64,000 nt of DNA from Symbiodinium kawagutii (lineage: Eukaryota; Sar; Dinophyceae; Suessiales; Symbiodiniaceae): positions 45,981-109,980 of the forward strand of contig VSDK01023569.1 of assembly GCA_009767595.1 (NCBI GenBank), read 5' to 3'. Below, piece by piece: positions 63,665-64,000 of the stretch. The notes below the pieces were generated by a model that did not search any database, was not told where the DNA came from, and was given only the letters and a program-made list of their open reading frames with translations. The position numbers and the translations under genes are program-made. Position 1 is the first letter of the stretch; every line of letters begins with the position of its first letter.

Positions 63665-63871
63665 AGGTGGTCGTTGTGGCGGGATGCGCGGGGATGCGCG
63701 GCTGTGGCTCAGGTACAATTCCACCCTGTCCATGCCACTTGGCTGTCGGAGGCTGCACCGGTCCCGGTCCCGGGGGGGGGCCCTATGACTTGATTTTGCA
63801 AGGCGAGAGATTTTCAACAAAGTAGCGCTGGATTGGCCCAAAACGCTATTGGCTTAAAAGCTTGCTGGCCT

Positions 63872-64000
63872 TGTTGTCGCTGTTGTTGGAATTGTTGTTG
63901 GTTGTTGGTTGTTGGTTGTTGGTTGTTGGTTGTTGGTTGTTGGTTGTTGGTTGTTGGTTGTTGGTTGTTGGTTGTTGGTTGTTGGTTGTTGGTTGTTGGT
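63872..64000. repeat. 7-bp TTGTTGG tandem array, runs off window
   Basis: Perfect TTGTTGG units from about 63893 to the window end, at least fifteen copies. It is not the TTTAGGG telomere unit known from dinoflagellates. Confidence 0.95.

Noticed and set aside
63872-64000. Telomere
   Set aside because: The unit is TTGTTGG, not TTTAGGG, and the array follows ordinary sequence.
1-64000. tRNA, rRNA or CRISPR features
   Set aside because: No tRNA-like arm with GTTCRANNC box B, no rRNA signature, and no spaced repeat array was seen on reading both strands by eye.

Overview
The window reads as nuclear DNA of a dinoflagellate, most like a Symbiodiniaceae-type genome; the species is not assigned. 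The evidence is mixed. Coding islands are short, GC-rich and separated by long introns full of microsatellites. Exon borders repeatedly show AG|G acceptors with GT, GC or GA donors. One gene resembles the PPR-type proteins abundant in these algae. Two large retroelements carry reverse transcriptase, RNase H, a cytosine-methyltransferase-like domain and a tyrosine recombinase. The nine-base tail of the dinoflagellate spliced leader, TGGCTCAAG, lies just upstream of three start codons. Every coding unit I can support is on the + strand, as expected for unidirectional dinoflagellate gene arrays.

Layout. 1-24.4 kb: small exons (about 40-150 bp), many encoding Ala/Leu/Glu-rich amphipathic helices, probably from one or a few long genes. 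Retroelement A (about 4.53-11.94 kb) sits among them in the same orientation. A (GAT)n array fills 17.58-18.2 kb and a GCGTAAGC cluster fills 18.9-19.5 kb. 24.4-26.5 kb: no gene seen. 26.5-29.9 kb: exons of a PPR-like protein. 30.5-38.1 kb: retroelement B, flanked by nearly identical 252/254-bp direct repeats and ending in a 289-bp tandem repeat. 40.6-42.3 kb: a J-domain gene whose domain can be followed across four exons with GC, GT and GA donors. 43.2-47.0 kb: a secreted alpha/beta-hydrolase of the S33 tripeptidyl-aminopeptidase type. 47-64 kb: mostly repeats with scattered exon-like islands, ending in a 7-bp TTGTTGG array.

The two retroelements are the most notable content. Both have the order: leader tail, small membrane/coiled-coil ORF, gag-like ORF, RT-RNase H, methyltransferase, tyrosine recombinase. 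The methyltransferase is fused to the recombinase in A (with an NPGP motif between them) but to the RT in B. B also shows what looks like a 252-bp target duplication, which is unexpected for a recombinase-encoding element. At least two small terminal-inverted-repeat families are scattered through the non-coding DNA.

Exon borders are inferred by eye from reading frame and splice dinucleotides. No transcript or database search was available, so family names rest on visible motifs.
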